This document shows positions 1-6,119 of a stretch of DNA of 6,993 bases, one piece after another (the first letter of the stretch is position 1; every line of letters begins with the position of its first letter). Source of the stretch: QVMP01 sp047974325 (GTDB lineage Bacteria; Bacteroidota; Bacteroidia; Bacteroidales; Dysgonomonadaceae). The stretch spans positions 1 to 6,993 of the forward strand of contig JBKECE010000202.1 in the NCBI GenBank assembly GCA_047974325.1. The letters run 5' to 3'. The position numbers and the translations under genes were made by a program. The notes beneath the pieces were generated by a model that saw only the letters and a list, made by a program, of their open reading frames with translations, ran no database searches and was not told the origin of the DNA.

Positions 1-1
1 A

Positions 2-163
2 AAGTTGAAATATGATCTGATGTACATTAATGGCTATTCATTGACCGAAGATATTAAACTGATATTGCAAACCCTCAACATTTTACTAAAGAAAAGTAGT
101 ACCGAGGGTGTGAAGTCTCCATTAGACATCGACAAAGAAATAGAACGGTTGTCGGTAGGTTAA
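2..163 (+). CDS. Polyprenyl-phosphate sugar transferase, C-terminal end (partial)
   Basis: This is the last 53 codons of a gene that begins outside the window, read in frame from base 2 to a TAA at 161-163. The residues KLKYDLMYINGYS followed by the pattern D-I-K-L-I-L-Q-T resemble the C-terminus of bacterial sugar transferases (the WbaP/WcaJ/exopolysaccharide glycosylphosphotransferase family), where a K-Y-D-L-x-Y-I-x-x-x-S-x-x-x-D-I-K-I signature precedes the end. A short tail containing STEGV and a charged stretch follows. Family members are inner-membrane enzymes that move a sugar-1-phosphate onto undecaprenyl phosphate, the priming step of exopolysaccharide, capsule or O-antigen synthesis. 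The catalytic core is not in view, so the sugar and pathway cannot be told. The next gene starts 64 bases downstream on the same strand, and no terminator is visible between them. The family call rests on a short match made from memory. Confidence 0.72.
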   Translation, partial: KLKYDLMYINGYSLTEDIKLILQTLNILLKKSSTEGVKSPLDIDKEIERLSVG

Positions 164-227
164 CATTTGCAATCTTAGTTATAAACTACTGCACTATCTC
201 ATAGGTAATCAATAAATATAGAAAGAA

Positions 228-752
228 ATGACAGATTTTGCCCGTCTGATAAAAAAACGTCGAAGCGTCCGTGAGTTCACTACTGAAAACATTAGTCCCG
301 AACATGTGGAACAAATCTTGAAAGCCGGCTTAATGTCTCCAACATCTAAAAATTCTCATTCGTGGCACTTTATCGCAGTGGAAAATAAAGCAAAACTAGA
401 CGCTCTGTCGAAATGCAAAAATTCAGGTAAATTCATTGCAAATTGCACGCTTGCCATTATTGTTGCAGGCGATCCGCTGACAAGTGACGTCTGGATAGAA
501 GATTGTTCCATCGCCTCAATTGTGATGCAATTACAAGCCGAAGATCTGAACATCGGAAGTTGCTGGATACAAATAAGAGACAGATATACCGAAAATAATA
601 TTTCGTCAGAAGAATATATAAAAGAACTTTTCGAACTACCTTTGCAATTGCAAATACTTTCTGTGATAGCCTTTGGGCATAAAGAGAAAGAGAAAACCCC
701 TCAGGACGAAGACAAACTTCTTTGGGAGAATGTTCACATAGAAAAGTTTTAA
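228..752 (+). CDS. Nitroreductase family protein (FMN-dependent, putative NAD(P)H oxidoreductase)
   Basis: This 174-residue protein has the size of a compact, single-domain nitroreductase. Three family signatures are visible. R11-R12-S13-x-R15 at the N-terminus is the FMN phosphate and ring contact region. P38-T39-S40-K41-N42-S43 followed by W46-H47-F48 matches the usual 'AP(S/T)xxNxQPW.F' block. G110-S111-C112-W113 and the late F149-G150-H151 correspond to the core and the final flavin-contact strand. Members are usually cytoplasmic homodimers that use NAD(P)H to reduce nitro compounds, quinones or flavins; the natural substrate cannot be inferred here. The ATG at 228 is chosen because the R-R-S-V-R motif falls at its normal distance from the start. 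The leader is AT-rich with no Shine-Dalgarno sequence. The next gene starts 16 bases after the stop, which suggests cotranscription. There is no sign of truncation. Confidence 0.9.
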   Translation: MTDFARLIKKRRSVREFTTENISPEHVEQILKAGLMSPTSKNSHSWHFIAVENKAKLDALSKCKNSGKFIANCTLAIIVAGDPLTSDVWIEDCSIASIVMQLQAEDLNIGSCWIQIRDRYTENNISSEEYIKELFELPLQLQILSVIAFGHKEKEKTPQDEDKLLWENVHIEKF

Positions 753-768
753 AAACAGAGTTTTAATA

Positions 769-1095
769 ATGGCAAGAAATAGTACTGGCGACCGCCTTGC
801 TTACGGTCTCACAATAATGATTTTCGGAGTTCTTTACCTCCTGCAGATGACGAATATTTTAAGTAAAATCCCTTACGCCTCCAATCTTGTTAGCATTGGT
901 GGTTTCACCTTGATAGCCGGAATTGTATTTCTCTCCATGAAAGCAGAGCGAACAACTGGCATTGTGCTAGCTGCAACAGGCGTGGTCATCTGTTCTGATA
1001 TATTTTTGCACTGGATGCACAATTATACCTATATCATCGTGCCGCTTATACTCATCGTGGCAGGATTAGTATTGGTGTTGACTGCAAAAAAATAA
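769..1095 (+). CDS. Small four-helix membrane protein of unknown function
   Basis: I do not recognise a named family. The 108-residue product is dominated by four hydrophobic segments, at about residues 11-30, 40-57, 63-81 and 87-105. Short polar turns join them, with a basic K-A-E-R loop near 58-61. A short polar N-terminus (ARNSTGDR) precedes the first helix and the protein ends in A-K-K. The last helix (IIVPLILIVAGLVLVL) has the 'P-x-x-L-I-x-x-G' look of small membrane domains found in LiaF/DUF5668-like proteins, but that resemblance is weak. There is no signal peptide cleavage site and no obvious catalytic residue; H81, H84 and W82 form a small polar cluster at the end of helix 3. The gene sits 16 bases after the nitroreductase and 12 bases before the DUF2520 gene, so it is probably part of the same transcript. 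The reading frame is convincing because its hydrophobic pattern is coherent and it fills the gap exactly. Confidence 0.8.
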   Translation: MARNSTGDRLAYGLTIMIFGVLYLLQMTNILSKIPYASNLVSIGGFTLIAGIVFLSMKAERTTGIVLAATGVVICSDIFLHWMHNYTYIIVPLILIVAGLVLVLTAKK

Positions 1096-1107
1096 TTCTT
1101 GAAAAAT

Positions 1108-1881
1108 ATGAAAGTAGCTATCATAGGAGCAGGCAATCTTGCTACACAACTCGCTTTCGCCTTGCACGAAAACGGGACACAGATTGTCCAGATATTTAGT
1201 AGAACCGAAAAATCGGCACAAGCCTTGGCAACCGCGATTAATGCTCCATTCATCACCAACATCAAGGCTCTGACACCAGATGCCGATTTCTATATATTCA
1301 CAGTAAAAGACTCCATTCTCCCCAATTTGTTAAATCAAACACCTAAAAACAATGGTATCTGGATACACACGGCAGGGAGTTTACCTCTCGAAATTTTTCA
1401 CGGTAAAACAGATAACTACGGCATCTTATATCCATTCCAAACATTCAGTAAAAACCGGAAAGTTGAATTTCAACAAATTCCGATATTCATTGAGGCAAAC
1501 AATGCCGACACACTGAAAGCTATAGAACTTCTTAGTTGTGGAATATCGGGATTTGTATACCCACTTTCGTCCGAAAAAAGAAAATACATACATCTCACAG
1601 GGGTGTTTGCGTGTAACTTCGTTAATCACATGTATCATATTTCCGAACATATTCTGAAAGAAAGTGATATTCCTTTCAGAGTAGTTCTCCCTTTAATCAA
1701 CGAAACTGCAAAAAAAATAAATGAACTCTCCCCTGCCGAGGCTCAGACAGGTCCTGCAATCCGGATGGACAGCAATGTAATTGATGCGCACCTTGCCCTA
1801 CTCAGAAATAAACAGCACAAAGAACTATACAGACTATTGAGCAATGATATTTATACAATGAACAAAACAAAAGATCAATGA
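1108..1881 (+). CDS. Rossmann-fold and DUF2520 domain-containing protein (putative NAD(P)-dependent oxidoreductase)
   Basis: This is a 257-residue protein with an N-terminal nucleotide-binding Rossmann fold. The dinucleotide loop is MKVAIIGAGNLATQLA, with G7, G9 and N10 at the glycine-rich turn, as in F420/NADP oxidoreductase-like and ketopantoate-reductase-like folds. A conserved H-T-A-G-S block lies near residue 88 and Y-P-F-Q-T-F-S near residue 109. The C-terminal half has the DUF2520 helical signature: L-T-G-V-F-A-C-N-F-V-N-H, then E-T-A-K-K and A-Q-T-G-P-A-x-R-x-D with a late H-L-x-L-L. Full-length family members have this two-domain layout, and their reaction is not established to my knowledge. 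I chose the ATG at 1108 over a TTG at 1099 because the Rossmann strand normally starts at residue 2. The last four bases overlap the start of the next gene (ATGA), which implies translational coupling with the KdsC-like phosphatase. Confidence 0.9.
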   Translation: MKVAIIGAGNLATQLAFALHENGTQIVQIFSRTEKSAQALATAINAPFITNIKALTPDADFYIFTVKDSILPNLLNQTPKNNGIWIHTAGSLPLEIFHGKTDNYGILYPFQTFSKNRKVEFQQIPIFIEANNADTLKAIELLSCGISGFVYPLSSEKRKYIHLTGVFACNFVNHMYHISEHILKESDIPFRVVLPLINETAKKINELSPAEAQTGPAIRMDSNVIDAHLALLRNKQHKELYRLLSNDIYTMNKTKDQ

Positions 1882-2399
1882 GTACAATAAATTATGATTT
1901 AAGTAAAATAAAAGCATTCATTTTTGACGTAGATGGTGTGTTATCAAGCGAATGCATCCCACTTTCACCCGAAGGAGAACCTATGAGAAGCGTTAATATC
2001 AAAGATGGTTATGCGCTGAATCTAGCAATAAGGAGCGGTTACGGTGTCGCTATCATAACAGGCGGAAACACAAAAGCTGTTCGTCTCAGGTTTGAAGGTT
2101 TAGGAATAAAATATGTCTACATGAAATCGTGTATCAAAATAAACGATCTCAACGATTATATGCAAAAAACAGGATACAAGGCCGAAGAAATAATCTATGC
2201 AGGCGATGATATACCCGACTATCATGTTATGAAAGCGGTTGGTCTATCCGTTGCTCCGGCAGACGCTGCACCCGAAATAAAGGCAATAGCAAAGTATATT
2301 TCACATAAAAAAGGAGGAGAAGGAGTTGGCCGTGATGTCATAGAGCAAGTGATGAAAACACAAGGCACTTGGATGAACGACGAAGCTTTTGGGTGGTAA
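1878..2399 (+). CDS. KdsC-like HAD phosphatase (3-deoxy-D-manno-octulosonate 8-phosphate phosphatase family)
   Basis: The 173-residue length matches the capless C0 HAD phosphatases of the KdsC/YrbI family. Motif I is F-D-V-D-G-V-L with nucleophile D17 and acid/base D19. Motif II is I-T-G-G with T61. The motif III lysine is probably K87, and motif IV is G109-D110-D111-x-x-D114, which holds Mg2+. The C-terminal G-G-E-G-x-x-R-D block (146-153) is the substrate-binding tail that reaches a neighbouring subunit in tetrameric KdsC. The family hydrolyses KDO-8-phosphate to KDO and phosphate for lipid A core synthesis. Close relatives act on KDN-9-phosphate or related sugar acids, so the exact substrate is inferred, not shown. 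No kdsA, kdsB or kdsD gene is in the window. The start overlaps the DUF2520 stop by four bases. An AT-only hairpin follows the stop directly. Confidence 0.88.
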   Translation: MSTINYDLSKIKAFIFDVDGVLSSECIPLSPEGEPMRSVNIKDGYALNLAIRSGYGVAIITGGNTKAVRLRFEGLGIKYVYMKSCIKINDLNDYMQKTGYKAEEIIYAGDDIPDYHVMKAVGLSVAPADAAPEIKAIAKYISHKKGGEGVGRDVIEQVMKTQGTWMNDEAFGW

Positions 2400-2400
2400 A

Positions 2401-2423
2401 AAAATAAAATAACGTTTTATTTT
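2401..2423. terminator. AT-only inverted repeat between convergent genes, possible bidirectional terminator
   Basis: A perfect 9-base inverted repeat, AAAATAAAA (2401-2409) and TTTTATTTT (2415-2423), flanks a 5-base loop TAACG. It starts two bases after the KdsC-like stop codon and covers the last codons and stop of the minus-strand HAD gene. Its position where two transcripts meet, and U-rich 3' arms on both strands, fit a bidirectional terminator. The stem has no G-C pair, so it would be weak, and in such AT-rich DNA it could be chance. Confidence 0.45.
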
Positions 2424-3157
2424 ATTCCTAACTGACGGGAAAAATCTGACCAATTATTATACAGATCCTCCATACCCGACAAAACTATATTTGCACCAGC
2501 TGCCGATAATACTTCCGGAGCAATGGGCCCTGTGTTGATAGCAAAAGTGAATATTCCTGCAGCCACAGCCGCTTCAACACCCATCGGAGCATTTTCAACT
2601 ACTACAGCCTGATTGGGAGCCAGATTTCCGGCTTTTTTTAGCCCCATCAGATAAGGCTCCGGATCGGGTTTTCCTTTTTTCACGTCAAAAGCCGTGACCA
2701 TTGCATCTTGTGTAAAAATTCCCGGAAAGTTGTGATCTAATTTTCCCAACAAGGACTTCTGCCCTGATCCCGTAACCAATACACATTTCAAGCCCATAGC
2801 CTTAACAGCCTTCACCATTTGCAGTGAAAATGGAATCAAATCACCTTCATTATATTTGGTGAAGAGTTCCGACTTTCGTGCATAAATCCGTTTTTTTTCT
2901 TCATCGGTCGCCGATCTACCGAAGCATCTTTGCGTCAGCAAGTCTATTGTACTGCCTCCGGTGCGCCCTTCGTGCAGATAAAACTCTTCCGGAGTGGAAG
3001 TGTAACCAAACTCGTTCATCGTCTCAAACCATGATCGGGAATGATATTTCATTGAATCATATAACACTCCATCCATATCAAAGAGAACTGCTTTAATATC
3101 AAATTCGCTATAAAAATGTCTATCTAAATATTCCTGAAAAGCAGTCATTATTTTCAT
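2417..3157 (-). CDS. HAD family hydrolase, beta-phosphoglucomutase-like (capped, C1 type)
   Basis: The 246-residue product has all four HAD motifs. Motif I is F-D-M-D-G-V-L-Y-D-S with D27 and D29. Motif II is V-T-G-S with T129. The motif III lysine is K163 in G-K-P-D-P-E-P-Y, and motif IV is V-V-E-N-A-P with E188-N189. A helical C1 cap fits between motifs I and II (about residues 36-108). This is the layout of beta-phosphoglucomutase and small-sugar or phosphoglycolate phosphatases. The E-N-A-P-x-G-V form of motif IV is common in this branch, but the substrate cannot be read from sequence. A roughly 20-residue N-terminal extension precedes motif I. ATGs at codons 1 and 4 are both possible starts. 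The gene lies 41 bases behind mscS on the same strand, probably on the same transcript. It is unrelated to the other HAD gene beyond the superfamily, because that one lacks a cap. Confidence 0.88.
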   Translation of the reverse strand: MKIMTAFQEYLDRHFYSEFDIKAVLFDMDGVLYDSMKYHSRSWFETMNEFGYTSTPEEFYLHEGRTGGSTIDLLTQRCFGRSATDEEKKRIYARKSELFTKYNEGDLIPFSLQMVKAVKAMGLKCVLVTGSGQKSLLGKLDHNFPGIFTQDAMVTAFDVKKGKPDPEPYLMGLKKAGNLAPNQAVVVENAPMGVEAAVAAGIFTFAINTGPIAPEVLSAAGANIVLSGMEDLYNNWSDFSRQLGIK

Positions 3158-3198
3158 CTAACCTTTTAGTCCAAATCTCTTTTCCGTAATTTCTAAAA

Positions 3199-4071
3199 TT
3201 AATCTTTCAATAACCTGACCGACATCGATGATGGTACATAAATGCCTTTTTCAGATAACGTATTATATATGGCTTCATTCAGGTAGGTGCTCACAGCTAC
3301 AAAATCTTCATTTTTGACCCATGAGCGGATTGTAATATCAATATTGCCATTATAGATAGCAGTTATGCCGACAAAAGTAGCTGGATCTTTTAATATTTTT
3401 GGCTCAGCATCAATAAGCGTTGTCAATATTGCCTTCAGATTATCAAGATCATTACCATATGCCAGATTCAAAGTTATATCTACTCTACGGTTTGCCTGTG
3501 TCGAAAAATTGGTGATGTTCCCTGTTGATAAAGGCCCATTAGGTACGTACAACGTTTTGTTGTCGGCAGCCACAAGCACAGTATATAAAATTCCAATGGA
3601 TTTAACAACTCCGTCTAATCCTTGCACGACGATACGATCTCCGATCTTGAACGGTTTGTTTATCAAAATCATCACCCCTCCGGCAAAATTAGACAAATTG
3701 TCTTTCATAGCCATACCCACAGCCAAACCTGCAGCAGCAATTAAGGCTGCAAAAGAAGTTGTAGAAATACCTAAAATACCAATTACCAGAATAACCAAAA
3801 TGATATTTAACGATATATTGATAAGGCTTGCCAAAAAGGATTGCACTGCCGGATCAATTTGCTTGCGATTCAATAATTTATGAAAAAACTTTTTCAAAAA
3901 ATTGATCAGCCATCTACCTACAAAATAAACGACTACTGCGGCAATCAGTTTCTGACCGAAAAGAATCGAAGCATCGATCAATTTGTCCAATATCTGCTGC
4001 AATTTACTAATTGAATCCACATCGGCAAGTGGAAGTTCGGCCTGCACAAAAGCTATAACATCTGTAAACAT
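3199..4071 (-). CDS. mscS: Mechanosensitive ion channel of the MscS family (small conductance)
   Basis: At 290 residues this is very close to the 286 of E. coli MscS and aligns along its whole length. TM1 is about residues 38-60, TM2 about 79-101 and pore helix TM3 about 106-135. TM3 carries the glycine/alanine packing face A-A-A-G-L-A-V-G-M-A (112-121), then L126-S127-N128 and P140-F141-x-I-G-D. The cytoplasmic beta domain has the P-N-G-x-x-x-x-x-x-I-x-N-x-S signature at 177-190. An alpha/beta vestibule domain completes the protein. Such channels open under membrane tension and release solutes on hypo-osmotic shock. By alignment from memory, pore-lining E. coli L105 and L109 become L116 and M120, and hinge G113 becomes D124. 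The gene is transcribed away from the TPR gene across a 90-base gap, with a HAD hydrolase 41 bases downstream. There is no extra N-terminal domain, which excludes the larger MscK/MscM forms. Confidence 0.95.
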   Translation of the reverse strand: MFTDVIAFVQAELPLADVDSISKLQQILDKLIDASILFGQKLIAAVVVYFVGRWLINFLKKFFHKLLNRKQIDPAVQSFLASLINISLNIILVILVIGILGISTTSFAALIAAAGLAVGMAMKDNLSNFAGGVMILINKPFKIGDRIVVQGLDGVVKSIGILYTVLVAADNKTLYVPNGPLSTGNITNFSTQANRRVDITLNLAYGNDLDNLKAILTTLIDAEPKILKDPATFVGITAIYNGNIDITIRSWVKNEDFVAVSTYLNEAIYNTLSEKGIYVPSSMSVRLLKD

Positions 4072-4123
4072 AGTTTCTATTTCTTTATTAGTAAGAACCT
4101 TATATTAATACACAAAATAACAG

Positions 4124-4131
4124 TAATTTTG
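4124..4131 (+). promoter_or_regulatory. Bacteroidota-type -7 element ahead of the TPR gene
   Basis: TAATTTTG matches the TAnnTTTG consensus recognised by the primary sigma factor of Bacteroidota at all fixed positions. It lies 30 bases before the chosen ATG at 4162, which leaves a short leader. No convincing TTTG -33 element is seen 19-21 bases upstream. The element sits in the 90-base divergent gap shared with mscS. It overlaps the TTG at 4129 that opens the longest reading frame, which argues against that start. Confidence 0.5.
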
Positions 4132-4161
4132 GCAATTATTCTAGTTATCAATACAGAAAAG

Positions 4162-4983
4162 ATGAAAAAATTATTCAGCGCATGCCTGTTCATCGCAATA
4201 ACTACTTCACTCGCAGCCCAATCATATGAAGAGTTTGTAGAAAAATCTTCAGACTACATCGAAAAGAAAGATTACATTTCAGCCGAGCAGGCATTGAAAG
4301 AAGCTCTGAGAAAAGACCCTGCCAATCAGGCTAACACTTTGCTTTTAGCCAATCTGGGCACTGTGCAACGCAATCTTGGCAAGAACGACGAAGCTCTTAT
4401 GTCTTACACTGCCGCTTTGAGCAATTCTCCAAAATCCACATCTATACTACACAGCAGAGCCTCACTTTATTGTGAAACGGACGACTACGATGATGCCATC
4501 AAAGACTATAACACGATACTGCTGATCGACGATAAAGATATTGAGGCATATTACAACAGGGCATTGCTTCACATGAGCAAGAATGATTTGCCTGCAGCCA
4601 AAGAAGATTTCTTTAAAATAACAGAAATAGCACCTGAAAACGCTTTGGGAAAAATGGGCGAAGCGCTTATCTACAAAACTCAAAACGAATGGATCAAAGC
4701 CGAAACAGCCTACAGTGACCTAATATCAAAATACAGAAATAACGCAAATTTATATTTCAACAGAGCCGAATGTTATGTCAATCTTAATCGTAACAACAAG
4801 GCGATTGATGATCTGAATAAAGCGCAGGAATTAGGTTTTGAAGATGCGTCGCTATTCATTATGAGAGGACAGATACGGCTTGCCCAATATGATAAGATTT
4901 CCGCAAAATTAGATTTCACCAAAGCAAAGGAACTTGGGGCAAAAACCGCATTCATAGACAAACTGATAAAGAAATGTGAATAA
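4162..4983 (+). CDS. Secreted TPR-repeat protein
   Basis: From the ATG at 4162 the product has 273 residues. It begins with a standard signal peptide: basic M-K-K, a hydrophobic core L-F-S-A-C-L-F-I-A-I, and a likely signal peptidase I site around L-A-A before Q20, a common Bacteroidota pattern. The rest is nearly all tetratricopeptide repeats, about seven units of 34 residues from residue 22 to 262. Clear helix A/B signatures include N-L-G-x-V-x-x-x-L-G-x-x-x-E-A (64-78), Y-Y-N-R-A-L-L-H (130-137), and N-R-A-E-C-Y and I-D-D-L-N-K-A in a late repeat. TPR arrays are protein-binding scaffolds. An extracytoplasmic location, periplasm most likely, follows from the signal peptide, but the partner is unknown. 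The longer frame from a TTG at 4129 would bury the signal peptide and overlap a promoter element, so I rejected it. The gene stands alone between a divergent promoter gap and a likely separate pheS promoter. Confidence 0.88.
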   Translation: MKKLFSACLFIAITTSLAAQSYEEFVEKSSDYIEKKDYISAEQALKEALRKDPANQANTLLLANLGTVQRNLGKNDEALMSYTAALSNSPKSTSILHSRASLYCETDDYDDAIKDYNTILLIDDKDIEAYYNRALLHMSKNDLPAAKEDFFKITEIAPENALGKMGEALIYKTQNEWIKAETAYSDLISKYRNNANLYFNRAECYVNLNRNNKAIDDLNKAQELGFEDASLFIMRGQIRLAQYDKISAKLDFTKAKELGAKTAFIDKLIKKCE

Positions 4984-4994
4984 TAAAAAGATGT

Positions 4995-5025
4995 TCTGAT
5001 ATTAGAAAAGAAAAACGTATTTTTG
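4995..5025 (+). promoter_or_regulatory. Putative Bacteroidota promoter for pheS
   Basis: TATTTTTG at 5018-5025 matches the -7 consensus TAnnTTTG fully. TCTG at 4995-4998, 19 bases upstream, matches three of four bases of the TTTG -33 element. Transcription would start near 5032, giving a leader of about 40 bases before the pheS ATG at 5073. The leader is AT-rich, with no Shine-Dalgarno and no visible T-box, attenuator hairpin or leader peptide. Confidence 0.55.
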
Positions 5026-5072
5026 TAATTTAAAAACGGATTGAAACATAACGATAAAGTTTTAAACTAGTA

Positions 5073-6092
5073 ATGATACAAAAAATAGATAAACTGCTTT
5101 CCGAGATAGAGAACCTCAAAGCTGCCAACGCGCAGGAAATAGAAGATATTCGTCTCAAATATCTAAGTAAGAAAGGCGAAATTGCAACCTTAATGGATGA
5201 TTTCAGGAACGTTGCAGCAGAAGAAAAGAAAAGCTTAGGGATGAAATTGAATGAGCTGAAGAATAAAGCCCAAGAGAAAATAAATTCACTGAGAGAAAGC
5301 ATCGAAAATTCGGATAATGTTGAAGAAGGTATCGATCTCACACGTACATCATATCCCATCCATCTGGGAACCAGACATCCGCTATCATTAGTAAAAAAAG
5401 AAATCTGTGATATTTTCAAACGCCTCGGATTTTCTATTGCCGAAGGGCCTGAGATAGAAGATGACTGGCACGTATTTTCATCTCTCAATTTCGCTGATGA
5501 TCATCCTGCACGCGATATGCAAGATACTTTTTTCATCGCCCGCAATCCGGACGTTATGTTGCGCACGCATACTTCATCTGTTCAGACACGGATAATGGAA
5601 AAACAGCAGCCTCCGATCAGAATCATTTGTCCGGGACGTGTCTATCGCAACGAAGCCATATCGTACCGCGCACATTGCTTCTTCCATCAAGTAGAAGCTC
5701 TTTACATAGACAAAGATGTTTCTTTTGCCGACCTGAAACAAGCTCTATTGTTTTTCGCAAAAGAGATGTTTGGTGCTGACACAAAAATACGTCTGCGCCC
5801 ATCCTATTTCCCATTTACCGAGCCAAGTGCCGAAATGGATATATCGTGCAATATTTGCGGTGGAAAGGGCTGTCCCTTTTGCAAGCATACCGGTTGGGTA
5901 GAGATTCTTGGTTGTGGCATGGTCGATCCTAATGTGCTCGAAAATTGTGGTATCGACAGCAAAAAATATTCAGGTTATGCCTTGGGTATGGGAATCGAAC
6001 GAATTACCAATCTCAAATACAGAGTGAAAGATTTGCGTATGTTTTCAGAAAACGATGTCAACTTTTTGAAACAATTCGAAAACGCGCAATAA
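5073..6092 (+). CDS. pheS: Phenylalanine--tRNA ligase alpha subunit
   Basis: This 339-residue protein is full length for bacterial PheS. With PheT it forms the cytoplasmic (alpha-beta)2 enzyme that charges tRNA-Phe. Residues 1-85 form the N-terminal coiled-coil arm that contacts tRNA, with the conserved Y-L-S-K-K-G at 30-35. The class II catalytic core follows: H-P-L (102-104), E-G-P-E-I-E (124-129), D-D-H-P-A-R-D-M-Q-D-T-F (142-153) and L-R-T-H-T-S (163-168). Motif 2 is G-R-V-Y-R-N-E (188-194) and motif 3 is G-M-G-I-E-R (305-310). A303, in Y-S-G-Y-A, corresponds to the phenylalanine-pocket alanine A294 of E. coli. An insert at 259-270 carries four cysteines (C259, C262, C267, C270), which E. 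coli lacks. pheT is not adjacent: a dehydrogenase follows 27 bases downstream. A separate pheT locus is usual for Bacteroidales as far as I know. Confidence 0.97.
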   Translation: MIQKIDKLLSEIENLKAANAQEIEDIRLKYLSKKGEIATLMDDFRNVAAEEKKSLGMKLNELKNKAQEKINSLRESIENSDNVEEGIDLTRTSYPIHLGTRHPLSLVKKEICDIFKRLGFSIAEGPEIEDDWHVFSSLNFADDHPARDMQDTFFIARNPDVMLRTHTSSVQTRIMEKQQPPIRIICPGRVYRNEAISYRAHCFFHQVEALYIDKDVSFADLKQALLFFAKEMFGADTKIRLRPSYFPFTEPSAEMDISCNICGGKGCPFCKHTGWVEILGCGMVDPNVLENCGIDSKKYSGYALGMGIERITNLKYRVKDLRMFSENDVNFLKQFENAQ

Positions 6093-6119
6093 GCAATAAA
6101 TAAAAATAACTGCGTGAAT

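Noticed and set aside
161..169. TAACATTTG as a -7 promoter element for the nitroreductase
   Set aside because: It has three bases between TA and TTTG instead of two, overlaps the upstream stop codon, and has no -33 partner at the right distance.
1878..3157. The two HAD genes as a duplicated pair
   Set aside because: One is a capless C0 enzyme and the other a C1-capped enzyme. Their motifs and lengths differ, and they are on opposite strands, so there is no sign of recent duplication.
3365..3883. A 172-codon plus-strand open frame inside mscS
   Set aside because: It lies antisense to a clearly conserved MscS and its translation has no coherent domain. It is a shadow of codon bias in the real gene.
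4110..4117. Minus-strand TTATTTTG as a -7 element for mscS
   Set aside because: It misses one fixed consensus base and has no TTTG at a proper spacing. It is plausible in position, but too weak to list as a feature.
4162..4185. Possible lipobox (F-S-A-C8) in the TPR protein, suggesting a lipoprotein
   Set aside because: The cysteine comes after only seven residues, inside the hydrophobic core. A better signal peptidase I site follows at L-A-A before Q20.
4984..5072. Search for an attenuator, T-box or leader peptide ahead of pheS
   Set aside because: Only short AT inverted repeats are present (for example AAAAA-CGTA-TTTTT at 5011-5024). There is no stable hairpin with a U-run, no T-box sequence, and no Phe-rich short frame recognised.
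5030..5488. A 152-codon minus-strand open frame over the pheS start
   Set aside because: It is serine- and phenylalanine-rich low-complexity translation, antisense to the PheS coiled-coil arm. Glu/Lys-rich coding DNA often gives such shadows.
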